58,378 bases of DNA from JBOHER01 sp050701115 (lineage in GTDB: Bacteria > Actinomycetota > Actinomycetes > Mycobacteriales > Pseudonocardiaceae). How positions within the stretch are numbered: position 1 is the stretch's first letter; every line of letters begins with the position of its first letter. A program made the translations under genes and the position numbers. The stretch is from positions 1 through 58,378 of the forward strand of contig JBOHER010000409.1 of assembly GCA_050701115.1 (NCBI GenBank), given 5' to 3'. The notes under the pieces are model-generated. The model saw nothing but the letters and a program-made list of their open reading frames with translations, did no database searches and was not told the DNA's origin. Shown in pieces: positions 17,177-25,785 of this stretch.

Positions 17177-17796
17177 CCGGTCACCGTGTTCTTGATACCG
17201 GCCCGCGAACTCGCCCGCATGAGGCTGAGCAGCTGGACGACGGTGTCCTCGGTCTGCGCGCTGACCGCCTTCGGGTCCGATGAGCTGGCGATCATGGTGG
17301 CCGCGCTGGAGAGCGCGCCGAAGAGCAGCCTCGAGGTGATCTCCCGGGGAACACCGACCAGATCGCCCGAATCGACGAGCTCGGACACAATCGACCGAAT
17401 CAACCCGTAGCTGTAGTGGTCCTCCGCCGCACGCCACCGTTCTGATCCCATCACCACCGGCGCTTCGTGAATGACAATCCGCTGATACGAGGAATCGAGG
17501 CAGCTCCGCAAATAGGAACGAATTCCGTCAACGGCGCGATCCCACGGCTCGCCGGGACCTTCCAGCACGGCGTGCAGCTTGTTGTAGACCAGCCGCTCCA
17601 CCGAGTCGAACGCGGCCTCGAACAGGGCCTGCTTGCCGCTGAAATGGTGGTAGAGCGCGCCTTTGGTCAGCCTCGCCCGCTTGGCGATCTCGTCAAGTGA
17701 TGTGCCTGCGTAACCGCGCTTCGTGAACAGTTCCACCGCGCTCTCGACAAGCGCGTTACGGGTGGACTCGGAATAGTCGAGTCGCCTGGACCTCAT
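17173..17796 (-). CDS. TetR family transcriptional regulator
   Basis: A 207-residue one-component repressor. The N-terminal helix-turn-helix is clear: ALVESAVELFTKRGYAGTSL, then DEIAKRARLTKGALYHHF, then SGKQALFEAAFDSV. The C-terminal ligand domain is typical of regulators annotated near SDR genes. ATG 17796 is chosen; the frame is open further but enters the palindrome. A perfect 14-base inverted repeat starts 31 bases upstream, inside the divergent promoter region, so the protein probably represses itself and the gene at 17928. The ligand is not predictable. Confidence 0.88.
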   Translation of the reverse strand: MRSRRLDYSESTRNALVESAVELFTKRGYAGTSLDEIAKRARLTKGALYHHFSGKQALFEAAFDSVERLVYNKLHAVLEGPGEPWDRAVDGIRSYLRSCLDSSYQRIVIHEAPVVMGSERWRAAEDHYSYGLIRSIVSELVDSGDLVGVPREITSRLLFGALSSAATMIASSSDPKAVSAQTEDTVVQLLSLMRASSRAGIKNTVTG

Positions 17797-17827
17797 TGTC
17801 GCCACAGTCACAAGCTTACAAGCCAGA

Positions 17828-17858
17828 ACCGTGAACATACCCGTGGTATGTTCACGGT
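17828..17858. promoter_or_regulatory. Perfect inverted repeat, likely TetR operator
   Basis: ACCGTGAACATACC (17828-17841) is repeated perfectly inverted at 17845-17858 with a three-base spacer. The size and symmetry suit a TetR dimer or dimer pair. It lies between the divergent TetR gene and the gene at 17928. A weaker imperfect palindrome around 17877-17899 (ATGCCGCA...TGCGGTAT) may be a secondary site. Confidence 0.75.
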
Positions 17859-17927
17859 GTCGGTTCCGTACCGAAAGTATGCCGCAAACCTGCGGTATGA
17901 CGACGGTCACGGTAGAGGAGACAAGCC

Positions 17928-18467
17928 ATGAGCTGGAACGACTACTACGCCCGGCGCGACGCGCTGGACGCCGTCCTGAGGCATGCAGAGCGCGACCCAT
18001 CTGGTCCGCTGCCGTTCGCGGAGATCGATAGGGCTGCCGAACTGTTCGGCAACGAGGAGCGCTTGCTGCTCGCGCTGTACTACCGCTGGACGCAACGGTT
18101 GAGCGGCTACCTGCGTGCCGAGGTGGCCGGCCCTGAGGACAGCGACGTTGCCCCTGGCGCCGATGAGCCGGACTACGCCGACCGGGTCGCCGACGCGTGG
18201 CGCACCACGGCCGCCGAGAACCCCGCCCTGCGCGCGGTGCTGGATGCCAGCATCGAGCGCTATCCGGCAGCCCTGATCCCCGCGCTGGAGCGGGAGCAGC
18301 GGATGCTGGCGGTCACCGCCGGCTTGGCCGAGCCGTACGAGCCGGGCGCGGAGGTCACCAGGATCGGTGCCGCGTTCCTGGCCCTGGTGCGGCACCGCGA
18401 CGCCAAGCCCGCCCGCCGCTCGAGCCCGGTCGGTCAGTTGCTGCGATTGCTCGCACCGAGCGCATAG
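17928..18467 (+). CDS. Conserved hypothetical protein (179 aa)
   Basis: A soluble, mainly alpha-helical protein beginning MSWNDYYARRDALDAVL, with an acidic middle and a basic tail (DAKPARRSSPVGQLLRLL). AGGAG lies six bases before the ATG. No catalytic motif or membrane segment was recognised. It is divergent from the TetR gene across the perfect operator, which makes it a likely target of that regulator. It is followed 53 bases later by the second SDR. Confidence 0.7.
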   Translation: MSWNDYYARRDALDAVLRHAERDPSGPLPFAEIDRAAELFGNEERLLLALYYRWTQRLSGYLRAEVAGPEDSDVAPGADEPDYADRVADAWRTTAAENPALRAVLDASIERYPAALIPALEREQRMLAVTAGLAEPYEPGAEVTRIGAAFLALVRHRDAKPARRSSPVGQLLRLLAPSA

Positions 18468-18520
18468 CGGCTGCCCGCGGCCCTGCGCCTGCCGTTGGAG
18501 GACCCATCTAGGGTGGTGCC

Positions 18521-19501
18521 ATGGCAGCGCAGCGCACCAGGTCCGGCGGCTGGACCGAATCAGACATCCCCGATCAGTCCGACCGCACGGTCCTGGTCAC
18601 CGGAGCCAATTCAGGTCTGGGCCTGCGCACCGCCACCGTGCTGGCAGGCAAAGGAGCCCGGGTGCTGCTCGCCTGCCGCAATCCCGAACGCGGTGCAGGG
18701 GCGCTGGACGAAGTGCGTGGTAAGGCAACAGGGCAGGCCCCTGAGCTGATCGAACTCGACCTGGCCGACCTCGGCTCGGTGCGCGAAGCCGCGATCGCGG
18801 TCCGCGACAGCACCGGTGACCAGTTGGACGTCCTGGTGAACAACGCGGGCGTGATGGCGACCCCCAAGGGCAAGACCAAGGACGGGTTCGAGACTCAGCT
18901 GGGAACGAACCACCTCGGCCATGCCGCGCTGACCTGGCTGCTCATGCCCGCGCTCCGCGGCGCATCCCAGTCGGGTACCCGGTCCCGGGTTGTCACGGTA
19001 TCCAGCCTGGCCGCCACGCAGGGTGCGATCGACCTCGAGGACCCGAACTTCGAACGGCGCAGGTACAACCCCGCCGCGGCGTATGGCCAGGCGAAACTCG
19101 CCAACCAGGTCTTCGCGCTGGAGCTGGAGCGACGGTTGCGCGCGGCGGGCGAGGACATCATCAGTGTCGCCGCCCATCCTGGCTACACGGCCACCAACCT
19201 GACGGGCAACATGGCGGGGAGCTACCGGAATCCGGTCGTGGCCTCGGTAATCAAGGCCGGTGCGTGGATCAGCGACAAGGTCATCGCCCAGAACGTGGCG
19301 ATGGGTACGCTCCCCCAGCTCTACGCGGCGAGCGCGGCCTGGGTCGAAGGCGGCCAGTACTTCGGCCCGAGCGGGCTGCGGCAGTTCCGGGGCAGTCCCA
19401 CCGTCGTCACACCCCTGAGGCCCGCGCGCGATGTTCAGCTCGGCGCCCGGTTCTGGGACCTGACCGCGAAGTTGACCGGCGTCACACCCGATCCCGCATG
19501 A
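18521..19501 (+). CDS. SDR oxidoreductase, retinol-dehydrogenase-like group
   Basis: A 326-residue SDR of the group often annotated as protochlorophyllide-reductase-like or retinol-dehydrogenase-like. Motifs: TGANSGLG (27-34), VLVNNAGVM, Ser161/162, and Tyr188/Lys192 in AYGQAKLAN. The C-terminus (YFGPSGLRQFRG) matches the actinobacterial branch. Cofactor should be NADP(H), given the basic residue in CRNPER after strand two. Substrate unknown. It lies directly upstream of lipA and closes the cassette. Confidence 0.87.
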   Translation: MAAQRTRSGGWTESDIPDQSDRTVLVTGANSGLGLRTATVLAGKGARVLLACRNPERGAGALDEVRGKATGQAPELIELDLADLGSVREAAIAVRDSTGDQLDVLVNNAGVMATPKGKTKDGFETQLGTNHLGHAALTWLLMPALRGASQSGTRSRVVTVSSLAATQGAIDLEDPNFERRRYNPAAAYGQAKLANQVFALELERRLRAAGEDIISVAAHPGYTATNLTGNMAGSYRNPVVASVIKAGAWISDKVIAQNVAMGTLPQLYAASAAWVEGGQYFGPSGLRQFRGSPTVVTPLRPARDVQLGARFWDLTAKLTGVTPDPA

Positions 19502-19537
19502 CGGTAACCCCTCCACGACTCGCGTAGGGTGGTTTCC

Positions 19538-20539
19538 GTGAGTGCTGCTCCTGATGGTCGGAAGTTGCTGCGGCTCGAGGTGCGTAATGCGGCGACGCCG
19601 ATCGAGAAGAAGCCGTCGTGGATCAAGACGCGGGCGCGGATGGGTCCAGAGTTCACCGAGCTGAAGGGTTTGGTGCGCCGGGAGGGCCTGCACACGGTGT
19701 GTGAGGAGGCGGGGTGTCCCAACATCTATGAGTGTTGGGAGGACCGGGAGGCCACCTTCTTGATCGGTGGGGATCAGTGCACCCGGCGGTGCGATTTCTG
19801 CCAGATCGACACCGGCAAGCCTGCCGAGTTGGACACCGATGAGCCGCGGCGGGTGGCGGAGAGCGTGCAGGCCATGGGTCTGCGGTACTCGACGGTGACC
19901 GGGGTGGCCCGCGACGACCTGCCCGATGGTGGGGCGTGGCTGTATGCCGAGACGGTGCGCCAGATCCACGCGCTGAACCCGGGCACCGGGGTGGAGTTGC
20001 TGATCCCGGACTTCAACGCCGACCCCGAGCAGTTGGCGGAGGTGTTCTCCTCCCGGCCGGAGGTACTGGCGCACAACATCGAGACGGTGCCGCGGATCTT
20101 CAAGTCGATCAGGCCGGGGTTCCGCTATGCCCGCTCGCTGGAGGTGCTCACCGCCGCGCGGGAGGTGGGGTTGGTGACCAAGTCAAATCTGATCCTGGGC
20201 ATGGGGGAGACCCCCGCGGAGGTCGAGCCTGCGCTGGCGGATCTGCACGCGGCGGGCTGCGAGATCATCACGATCACCCAGTACCTGCGGCCAAGTGTGC
20301 GGCATCATCCGGTGGATCGGTGGGTCAGGCCCGAGGAGTTCGTCGAGCATGCCCGCACCGCGGAGCGGTTGGGGTTTGCCGGGGTGATGGCCGGTCCGCT
20401 GGTGCGTTCCTCGTATCGGGCGGGCCGGTTGTATGCCCAGACCAAGGCCCACCGGGGCGAGTCACTGCCCGAAGACCTGGCGCACCTGGCCGCCGAAGGC
20501 CCCGCAGCCCAAGAAGCCACCGCCCTGCTGGCTCGCTGA
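19538..20539 (+). CDS. lipA: Lipoyl synthase LipA
   Basis: LipA is a radical-SAM enzyme that inserts two sulfurs into the octanoyl chain placed by LipB. The 333-residue protein has both cluster motifs: the auxiliary Cys55/Cys60/Cys66 (CEEAGCPNIYEC) and the radical-SAM Cys81/Cys85/Cys88 (CTRRCDFC). RSSYRAG near the C-terminus supplies the conserved serine. GTG 19538 fits the family start (SAAPDGRKLLRLE); an in-frame GTG at 19529 is less likely. Codon choice in the first 850 bases leans more to G- and T-ending codons than its neighbours. The DUF4191 and glnA genes that usually follow in related genomes are absent here. Confidence 0.94.
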   Translation: MSAAPDGRKLLRLEVRNAATPIEKKPSWIKTRARMGPEFTELKGLVRREGLHTVCEEAGCPNIYECWEDREATFLIGGDQCTRRCDFCQIDTGKPAELDTDEPRRVAESVQAMGLRYSTVTGVARDDLPDGGAWLYAETVRQIHALNPGTGVELLIPDFNADPEQLAEVFSSRPEVLAHNIETVPRIFKSIRPGFRYARSLEVLTAAREVGLVTKSNLILGMGETPAEVEPALADLHAAGCEIITITQYLRPSVRHHPVDRWVRPEEFVEHARTAERLGFAGVMAGPLVRSSYRAGRLYAQTKAHRGESLPEDLAHLAAEGPAAQEATALLAR

Positions 20540-20635
20540 GCGGTCGGCGAACTCTCCGGATCGGGACGCTAGCGTGTAGCACCCCCTGGGTGAGGGCGGT
20601 ATTGGTCAACGCGGGCGAGCAAGGAGACGATGGGC

Positions 20636-21295
20636 GTGACTGTGGTAACCGAAGTCCTCGACTGGCTGCAGAGCTTGCCGCCAGCAGGTGTCGTGGCCGG
20701 TGCAGGTGTGCTCGTGTTCGCCGAGACCACGCTCGGACTCGGCTTCATCGCGCCAGGTGAGACCGGCCTCGTCATCGCGGGCACCACGGTCACCAGCGTC
20801 TCGAAGTTCGTGATCATGTGGCTGATCACCTCGGCCTGCGCCGTGCTCGGCTACTGCGCGGGCTATGGGATCGGCAAGTACTTCGGGCCCAAGATCCGGC
20901 ACACGAAGATCGTGGAGAAGCATGGGGCGGACGGCTGGGACAAAGCCACCGACTTCCTGCGCCGCAAGGGAGCTTACGCGGTCATGTTCGCGATCTTCCT
21001 GCCGGTGATGCGCACACTGGTTCCCGCTGCTGCGGGCGCATCCGGCCTGCCGTTCCGAAAGTTCCTTCCCGCGGCGGCGGTTGCGGGTACCGCATGGACT
21101 GCCCTGCACATCGGCGTCGGGGCCGCGGCAGGCGAAGCAGCCAAGCGGATCGAGGACTACATCGGCACGGGCAGTTGGATCGTGCTCGCCCTCATCGTGG
21201 TCATCGGCGGCGCGGTCATTCTGATCAAGCGCAAGCGCGCGCAGGCCACCGCCGATGAGCGCGCTCGCCAGCCGGAGACCGGCTCGCTCAGCTGA
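20636..21295 (+). CDS. DedA family membrane protein
   Basis: A 219-residue DedA/SNARE-associated-type membrane protein. These proteins are linked to lipid-carrier flipping and membrane homeostasis. Diagnostic parts are the early acidic segment FAETTLGLGFIAPGE, the GYGIGKYFGPKI loop, and FLPVMRTLVPAAAGASG with the conserved Arg. There are about five hydrophobic segments and a basic tail. GTG 20636 is preferred because AAGGAG lies nine bases upstream; ATG at 20630 would be too close to it. Confidence 0.82.
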   Translation: MTVVTEVLDWLQSLPPAGVVAGAGVLVFAETTLGLGFIAPGETGLVIAGTTVTSVSKFVIMWLITSACAVLGYCAGYGIGKYFGPKIRHTKIVEKHGADGWDKATDFLRRKGAYAVMFAIFLPVMRTLVPAAAGASGLPFRKFLPAAAVAGTAWTALHIGVGAAAGEAAKRIEDYIGTGSWIVLALIVVIGGAVILIKRKRAQATADERARQPETGSLS

Positions 21296-21322
21296 GCTGC
21301 TGCGTGCCGTACGCGCTACGCC

Positions 21323-21340
21323 TTACCAACCGGTAGGTAA
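21323..21340. promoter_or_regulatory. 18-bp palindrome upstream of the secreted hydrolase
   Basis: TTACCAACCGGTAGGTAA is a palindrome with one mismatched pair. It lies 69 bases before the start of the hydrolase gene, in an otherwise featureless 113-base spacer, where a dimeric repressor could bind. The regulator is not identified. Confidence 0.4.
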
Positions 21341-21408
21341 ATAAGCGTCACCTCATCTTTTACTGGTCGTTGGTCTGGTTAACCGAACACAAATCGGAAG
21401 GACCGCCG

Positions 21409-23556
21409 ATGACCACGTTGGCACCCCGCCGCATGCTCGGCCGCGGCATGGCACTCACCTTCGCGGCCGCTGTGGCCGTCGCGCTGGCCGCCCACCCGGC
21501 GGGCGCAGCCCCGAAGAACTCCACATCCGCACCCGAGGCCTTCGACTACACCAAGGTCGCCGGGTTGAGCGAAGACCAGCACGAGATCGTCAAGGACAAA
21601 CTGCAGATCCCGATGCACGACGGGGTGTACATCCACCTCGAGATCACCCGGCCCAAGCAGAAGGGTCAGTGGCCGACCATCCTTGAGTCCAGCCCGTACC
21701 ACGGCACATTGGCCGATCGGGAAGGTACCCGCATCCTGCCCGAGCCCCGCGACGAGGACGGCGCCCCGGTGGGCCTCACCGGCTACTTCGCACCCAAGGG
21801 CTATGCCGTGGTCATGATGGACCTGCGGGGCACCGGGCTTTCCGAGGGCTGCCTTGATCACCTTGGGCGCAATGACGCCAAGGACCTCAAGCGAGTTGTC
21901 GAGTGGGCGGCCAACCAGGACTGGTCCAACGGCAGGGTGGGCATGACCGGGCACTCCTATGTCGGGTCGACTCCATCCCTTGCCGCGGCGATGAAGCCTG
22001 CCGGGTTGGAGACCATAGTGCCGAGTGCCGGCCTGGCCACCATGTACGACCACCAGTTCCAGGCCGGTGTGCCCTACTTCCTGCAGTGGGCGGGCCCGAT
22101 GTTCGCCTACGAACAGATCGCGCTGCAACGGCACCTGCCAGGGGGCGAGAACTTCGGCCGCAATGTGGAGGACACCGGCTGCGGCCTGCCGAGTAGCTCG
22201 TTGACCGCGGGCGAGGCGCAGCTGTCCGGTGAGTACACCGCATGGCACGCAGACCGTGATTGGCGCGCCGGAGCGACAGCGGCCGACATTCCGGTGTTCA
22301 TGGTGCACGGCGTCAACGACAACGCCGCCCGAGTCCCAGGCATGGAATGGTTCACCGAGCGCAACGGGAAGCCCGGCGACAAGCTCTGGCTCGGCCAGTG
22401 GGACCACGGTTCCGGCTGCTGCCCGACCCGGCGCGGCATCCAATGGACCTATGCGCTGCACACCTGGTTCGACAAGCATCTGGGCCAGCGGGATGTCCAG
22501 ACCGGGCCCGCGACGGAGATGTTCCTGTCTGACGGCACCTTCGAGGGTGCCCGCACCGGCGACCGAACCGAGGTGCTCATCGACAGCGCGTGGCCGACGA
22601 CGAGTGAGAGCACGTTGACGCTGTACCCGACGGGCGACGGCGAGCTGACAGGTGAGCGCCCCGCGCTGCCCGGTTCGGCCTCCTTCACCGGCGACCCTTC
22701 GGGCTTCACCGATCCTCAGGGCACCGGTGGCGTTGACTTCGCGACCGCCCCCATGCCGGCCGACACAGTGCTCGCCGGGCAGCCACAACTGGATCTGGTC
22801 GCCTCGGTGACCGCGCCGCGGATGCACCTGATCAGCACGCTGTACGACGAGTCGCCGGACGGAGAGCGTCGGCGGATCAGCCAGTTCGCGATCAATCCGG
22901 AGCTACGGTCTGGCATCTCCGAACCGTCGCCGGTGGTGCCCGGCGTGGCCTACGAGATGACGCCTCCCGGGTTCGCCATGGCGCACAACCTGCGCGAGGG
23001 GCACCGGCTGGTGATGCGGGTGACGACATCGGATTCGGACAAGGTGCCGACGTTCGCGGTGGATCCTCAGGTCACCGTCCTGACCGGTCCGAACGGCTCG
23101 GCGCTGCGGGTGCCGGTGGTGACCGAGCCGGTGCTGGCGCCGGACACCGTGCCGTTCGACCTGGGCGAGCCGCGTGAGGCGGGCGAACCGCAGGCCACCG
23201 AACGGGCGTCGGTGAGCCCGACACTCGGTGCTCCCGAGCGAACCCCGGCGACCGTGGCCTACCACGAGTTCGAGGTGCTCTCCGGCAAGGACAACGCCGA
23301 GCTGCTGGTCGGGGCGGTGCCGTCGATGCCTGCCGACATCGACCTGTACCTGCAACGGCAGCAGGCCGACGGCAACTGGAGTGAGGATCTCGCCTCCGGC
23401 ACGTCGGGAAGCCTGACCGAGGAGCAGTTCCGGTACAGCCAGCCGGAGCCGGGCAAGTACCGCGTGGAGGTGCACAACTGGGCAGGCCCACCTGCCACCC
23501 GGGTCGACCTCACGCTGACCTACATCAACTCAGCGGGCCAACCGGGCGAAGGCTGA
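21409..23556 (+). CDS. Secreted CocE/NonD-type X-Pro dipeptidyl-peptidase-like hydrolase
   Basis: A 715-residue exported alpha/beta-hydrolase. The first 34 residues are a signal peptide with a basic n-region (APRRMLGRG), a hydrophobic core and AGAAP at the cleavage site. The PepX/CocE catalytic domain has Ser183 in GHSYVGS, Asp304 in HGVNDNAA and His333 in QWDHGSG, followed by the C-terminal jelly-roll domain and a further beta-rich segment (about 610-710) that may bind the envelope. Such enzymes cleave X-Pro dipeptides, acyl esters or beta-lactam esters; the substrate here is unknown. ATG 21409 is set by GGAAGGA upstream. Confidence 0.85.
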   Translation: MTTLAPRRMLGRGMALTFAAAVAVALAAHPAGAAPKNSTSAPEAFDYTKVAGLSEDQHEIVKDKLQIPMHDGVYIHLEITRPKQKGQWPTILESSPYHGTLADREGTRILPEPRDEDGAPVGLTGYFAPKGYAVVMMDLRGTGLSEGCLDHLGRNDAKDLKRVVEWAANQDWSNGRVGMTGHSYVGSTPSLAAAMKPAGLETIVPSAGLATMYDHQFQAGVPYFLQWAGPMFAYEQIALQRHLPGGENFGRNVEDTGCGLPSSSLTAGEAQLSGEYTAWHADRDWRAGATAADIPVFMVHGVNDNAARVPGMEWFTERNGKPGDKLWLGQWDHGSGCCPTRRGIQWTYALHTWFDKHLGQRDVQTGPATEMFLSDGTFEGARTGDRTEVLIDSAWPTTSESTLTLYPTGDGELTGERPALPGSASFTGDPSGFTDPQGTGGVDFATAPMPADTVLAGQPQLDLVASVTAPRMHLISTLYDESPDGERRRISQFAINPELRSGISEPSPVVPGVAYEMTPPGFAMAHNLREGHRLVMRVTTSDSDKVPTFAVDPQVTVLTGPNGSALRVPVVTEPVLAPDTVPFDLGEPREAGEPQATERASVSPTLGAPERTPATVAYHEFEVLSGKDNAELLVGAVPSMPADIDLYLQRQQADGNWSEDLASGTSGSLTEEQFRYSQPEPGKYRVEVHNWAGPPATRVDLTLTYINSAGQPGEG

Positions 23557-23574
23557 CCCGCTGGCGCCGTGCAG

Positions 23575-23689
23575 TCGTGAGTGAATGTTGCCCCTCTGGC
23601 GACCTATTTCACTCACGACCTGCGCGCAGCCCCTTGGGCCCCGGTCGTGAGTGCTCAGGGTTGTCCATGCAACAACATTCACTCACGAG
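23575..23689. repeat. Double palindromic element between convergent genes
   Basis: Two hairpins share the stem TCGTGAGTGAA: the first spans 23575-23618, the second 23645-23689. The outermost arms (TCGTGAGTGAATGTTG at 23575-23590 and its exact complement at 23673-23688) can also pair with each other over 16 bases. It lies between the hydrolase gene and aconitase and includes the last codons of aconitase. It probably serves as a bidirectional terminator and looks like a dispersed intergenic repeat that has been duplicated in place. Confidence 0.7.
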
Positions 23690-25637
23690 ACCGGGCCAGC
23701 AGGGGGATTCGGCCACCTGCGAGGACCGCTTCTGCTTGGCGTTGCGAGAGGCGGTGGCGCAACGGATACCGCTCGTTCTTGGTGCGATTGAGCACCGTCA
23801 GGTCCGGGCCTGCAGGCAGGGTGTCCCGCAGCGATCTCAACACCAGGGTGTCGCCCTGATCGATACGCTGGTAGTCATCCGGCGCTACGAACTCGAGGGC
23901 GAGGATGCCGAAGTTCGCCAGATTCTGCCAGTGGATCCGCGCGAACGACTTCGCGATCACCGCACGCAGGCCAAGGTGGCGTGGCGTGATCGCGGCGTGT
24001 TCCCTGGACGACCCCTGGCCGTAGTTGTCCCCGCCCACCACAAGATGCCCGTCGGCATCGCCCGCTTCGCGCGCCCGCGCCGGGTAGCTCTCATCGATCC
24101 GGGTGAACGTGAAGTCGGCGAGCTTGGGGATGTTGGACCGCAAGGGCAACGCCTGCGCACCGGCTGGCGAGATCTCGTCGGTGGACACGTTGTCACCGAC
24201 CTTCAGCAATACCCGCGCCTCGATGTCGTCCGGCAGCGGCGGGAAGTCCGGCAAGCCCGAGATATTGGGACCCTTGACCAATTCCTGCCCGGCTGCCTCA
24301 TCCGGCGGAAGCGGAGCCACCAGCATGTCGGTGTTGACCGATGCCCGTTCCGGTAGCGCAAGGTCCGGGTAGCCGAGGCCGAGCTGGTCGGCAAGGTCCC
24401 GGGGGTCGGTGATTTTCCCGGTCAACGCCGATGCTGCCGCGGTCTCCGGCGAGCACAACCAGACGGCATCCTCCTTGGTCCCCGATCGGCCGGGGAAGTT
24501 ACGCGGGAACGTGCGTAGCGAGTTGTGCCCTACGGCAGGCGCCTGGCCCATGCCGATGCACCCCATGCACCCGGCCTGATGGATCCGCGCACCCGCCGAG
24601 ATGAGGTCGAAGGTGGCGCCCATCTTGGTGAGGTCGGCGAAGATCTCCCGCGAACTGGGGTTGACGTCGAAGCTCACCGCGTCGTCGGTCTGCCGTCCGT
24701 GCACCATCGCCGCGGCGATCGCGAAGTCCCGCAGGCCAGGGTTGGCCGATGAGCCGATGACCACCTGGCGCACCTCGGTTCCGGTGACCTCGCGCACCTC
24801 GACGATGTTGTCCGGCGCGGATGGCTTGGCGATCAACGGAACCAAGGTCGACAGGTCGATCTCGTCGGTTACGTCGTAGCAGGCATCCTCGTCGGCGGTG
24901 AGCTCGGTGAAGTCGGCTTCCCGGTCCTGCGCGCGCAGGAACTCGCGCACCGGCTCGTCCGCGGGGAACACCGTGGTGGTCGCCCCGAGTTCGGCCCCCA
25001 TATTGGCGATGACATGTCTGTCCATTGCGGACAGTCCGGTGAGCCCTGGACCGTAGTACTCGATGATCCGATTGATGCCACCATTGACGGTGTGCCGTCG
25101 CAGCATCTCCAGAATGACGTCCTTGGCCGAGACCCAGGGCGGCAGCTTCCCGGTCAGCCGGACGCCCCAGATCTCCGGCATCCGCAGATAGAGCGGCTCA
25201 CCGGCGATCGCCATCGCCACTTCCAGCCCACCGACACCGACCGCCAGCATGCCAAGCGAACCCGCAGCAGGCGTGTGCGAGTCCGAACCGGCCATCGTCT
25301 TACCCGGTATGCCGAAGCGCTGCATGTGCGTCGGGTGCGACACGCCGTTGCCCGGCTTGGAGAACCACAACCCGTAGCGTCGGCACGCCGAGCGGAGGAA
25401 GGCGTGGTCCTCCGCGTTGCGCTCGTCGGCCTGCAGCAGGTTGTGGTCGACGTACTGCACGCTCACCTCGGTGCGTGCCCGGTCGAGCCCCATCGCCTCC
25501 AACTCCTGCATGACCAAGGTGCCGGTGGCGTCCTGGGTGAGCGTCTGATCGATGCTGATGGCGATCTCCTCCCCCGGCCGCATGCGACCGCTCACCAGGT
25601 GTGATTCGAGGAGTTTCTGGGCCAGGGTGTGTGCCAT
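23679..25637 (-). CDS. acn: Aconitate hydratase
   Basis: A 652-residue aconitase, interconverting citrate and isocitrate with a [4Fe-4S] cluster. Cluster ligands are the GCMGCIGMGQ pair plus an upstream ligand region; SDSHTPAAGSLGMLAVGVGG and the C-terminal swivel-domain GGDNYGQGSSREHA are diagnostic. The length and order match the shorter bacterial/mitochondrial-like type. The last codons lie inside the palindromic element. The gene abuts the siderophore island and acts on citrate, the backbone of staphyloferrin-type siderophores, but no sequence evidence ties their expression together. Confidence 0.9.
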   Translation of the reverse strand: MAHTLAQKLLESHLVSGRMRPGEEIAISIDQTLTQDATGTLVMQELEAMGLDRARTEVSVQYVDHNLLQADERNAEDHAFLRSACRRYGLWFSKPGNGVSHPTHMQRFGIPGKTMAGSDSHTPAAGSLGMLAVGVGGLEVAMAIAGEPLYLRMPEIWGVRLTGKLPPWVSAKDVILEMLRRHTVNGGINRIIEYYGPGLTGLSAMDRHVIANMGAELGATTTVFPADEPVREFLRAQDREADFTELTADEDACYDVTDEIDLSTLVPLIAKPSAPDNIVEVREVTGTEVRQVVIGSSANPGLRDFAIAAAMVHGRQTDDAVSFDVNPSSREIFADLTKMGATFDLISAGARIHQAGCMGCIGMGQAPAVGHNSLRTFPRNFPGRSGTKEDAVWLCSPETAAASALTGKITDPRDLADQLGLGYPDLALPERASVNTDMLVAPLPPDEAAGQELVKGPNISGLPDFPPLPDDIEARVLLKVGDNVSTDEISPAGAQALPLRSNIPKLADFTFTRIDESYPARAREAGDADGHLVVGGDNYGQGSSREHAAITPRHLGLRAVIAKSFARIHWQNLANFGILALEFVAPDDYQRIDQGDTLVLRSLRDTLPAGPDLTVLNRTKNERYPLRHRLSQRQAEAVLAGGRIPLLARSRE

Positions 25638-25674
25638 GCGAACGGCTACCCGCTCGCGCCCGCAATCATGCCGG

Positions 25675-25785
25675 TCAGCCGCGCATCGGGTCGACGCCGA
25701 AGATCTTCGCCAGGTCGTCCATCACGATGTCGGCACCCTGAAGGCTTACCGAGAGCATCCAGGTCGCGTCGTTGACCTCGTGCAC
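25675..25785 (-). pseudogene. C-terminal remnant of an iron-siderophore binding protein
   Basis: Thirty-six codons read VHEVNDATWMLSVSLQGA then DIVMDDLAKIFGVDP, which is the normal C-terminal end of FecB/FepB-type siderophore-binding lipoproteins. No signal peptide, lipobox or binding domain remains upstream; instead the frame joins a truncated permease. The fragment marks where a binding-protein gene once followed the permeases in the old operon. Confidence 0.65.

Noticed and set aside
23577..24356. Plus-strand frame across the palindromes and aconitase 3' end
   Set aside because: It translates repeats and the antisense of aconitase; no recognisable protein.
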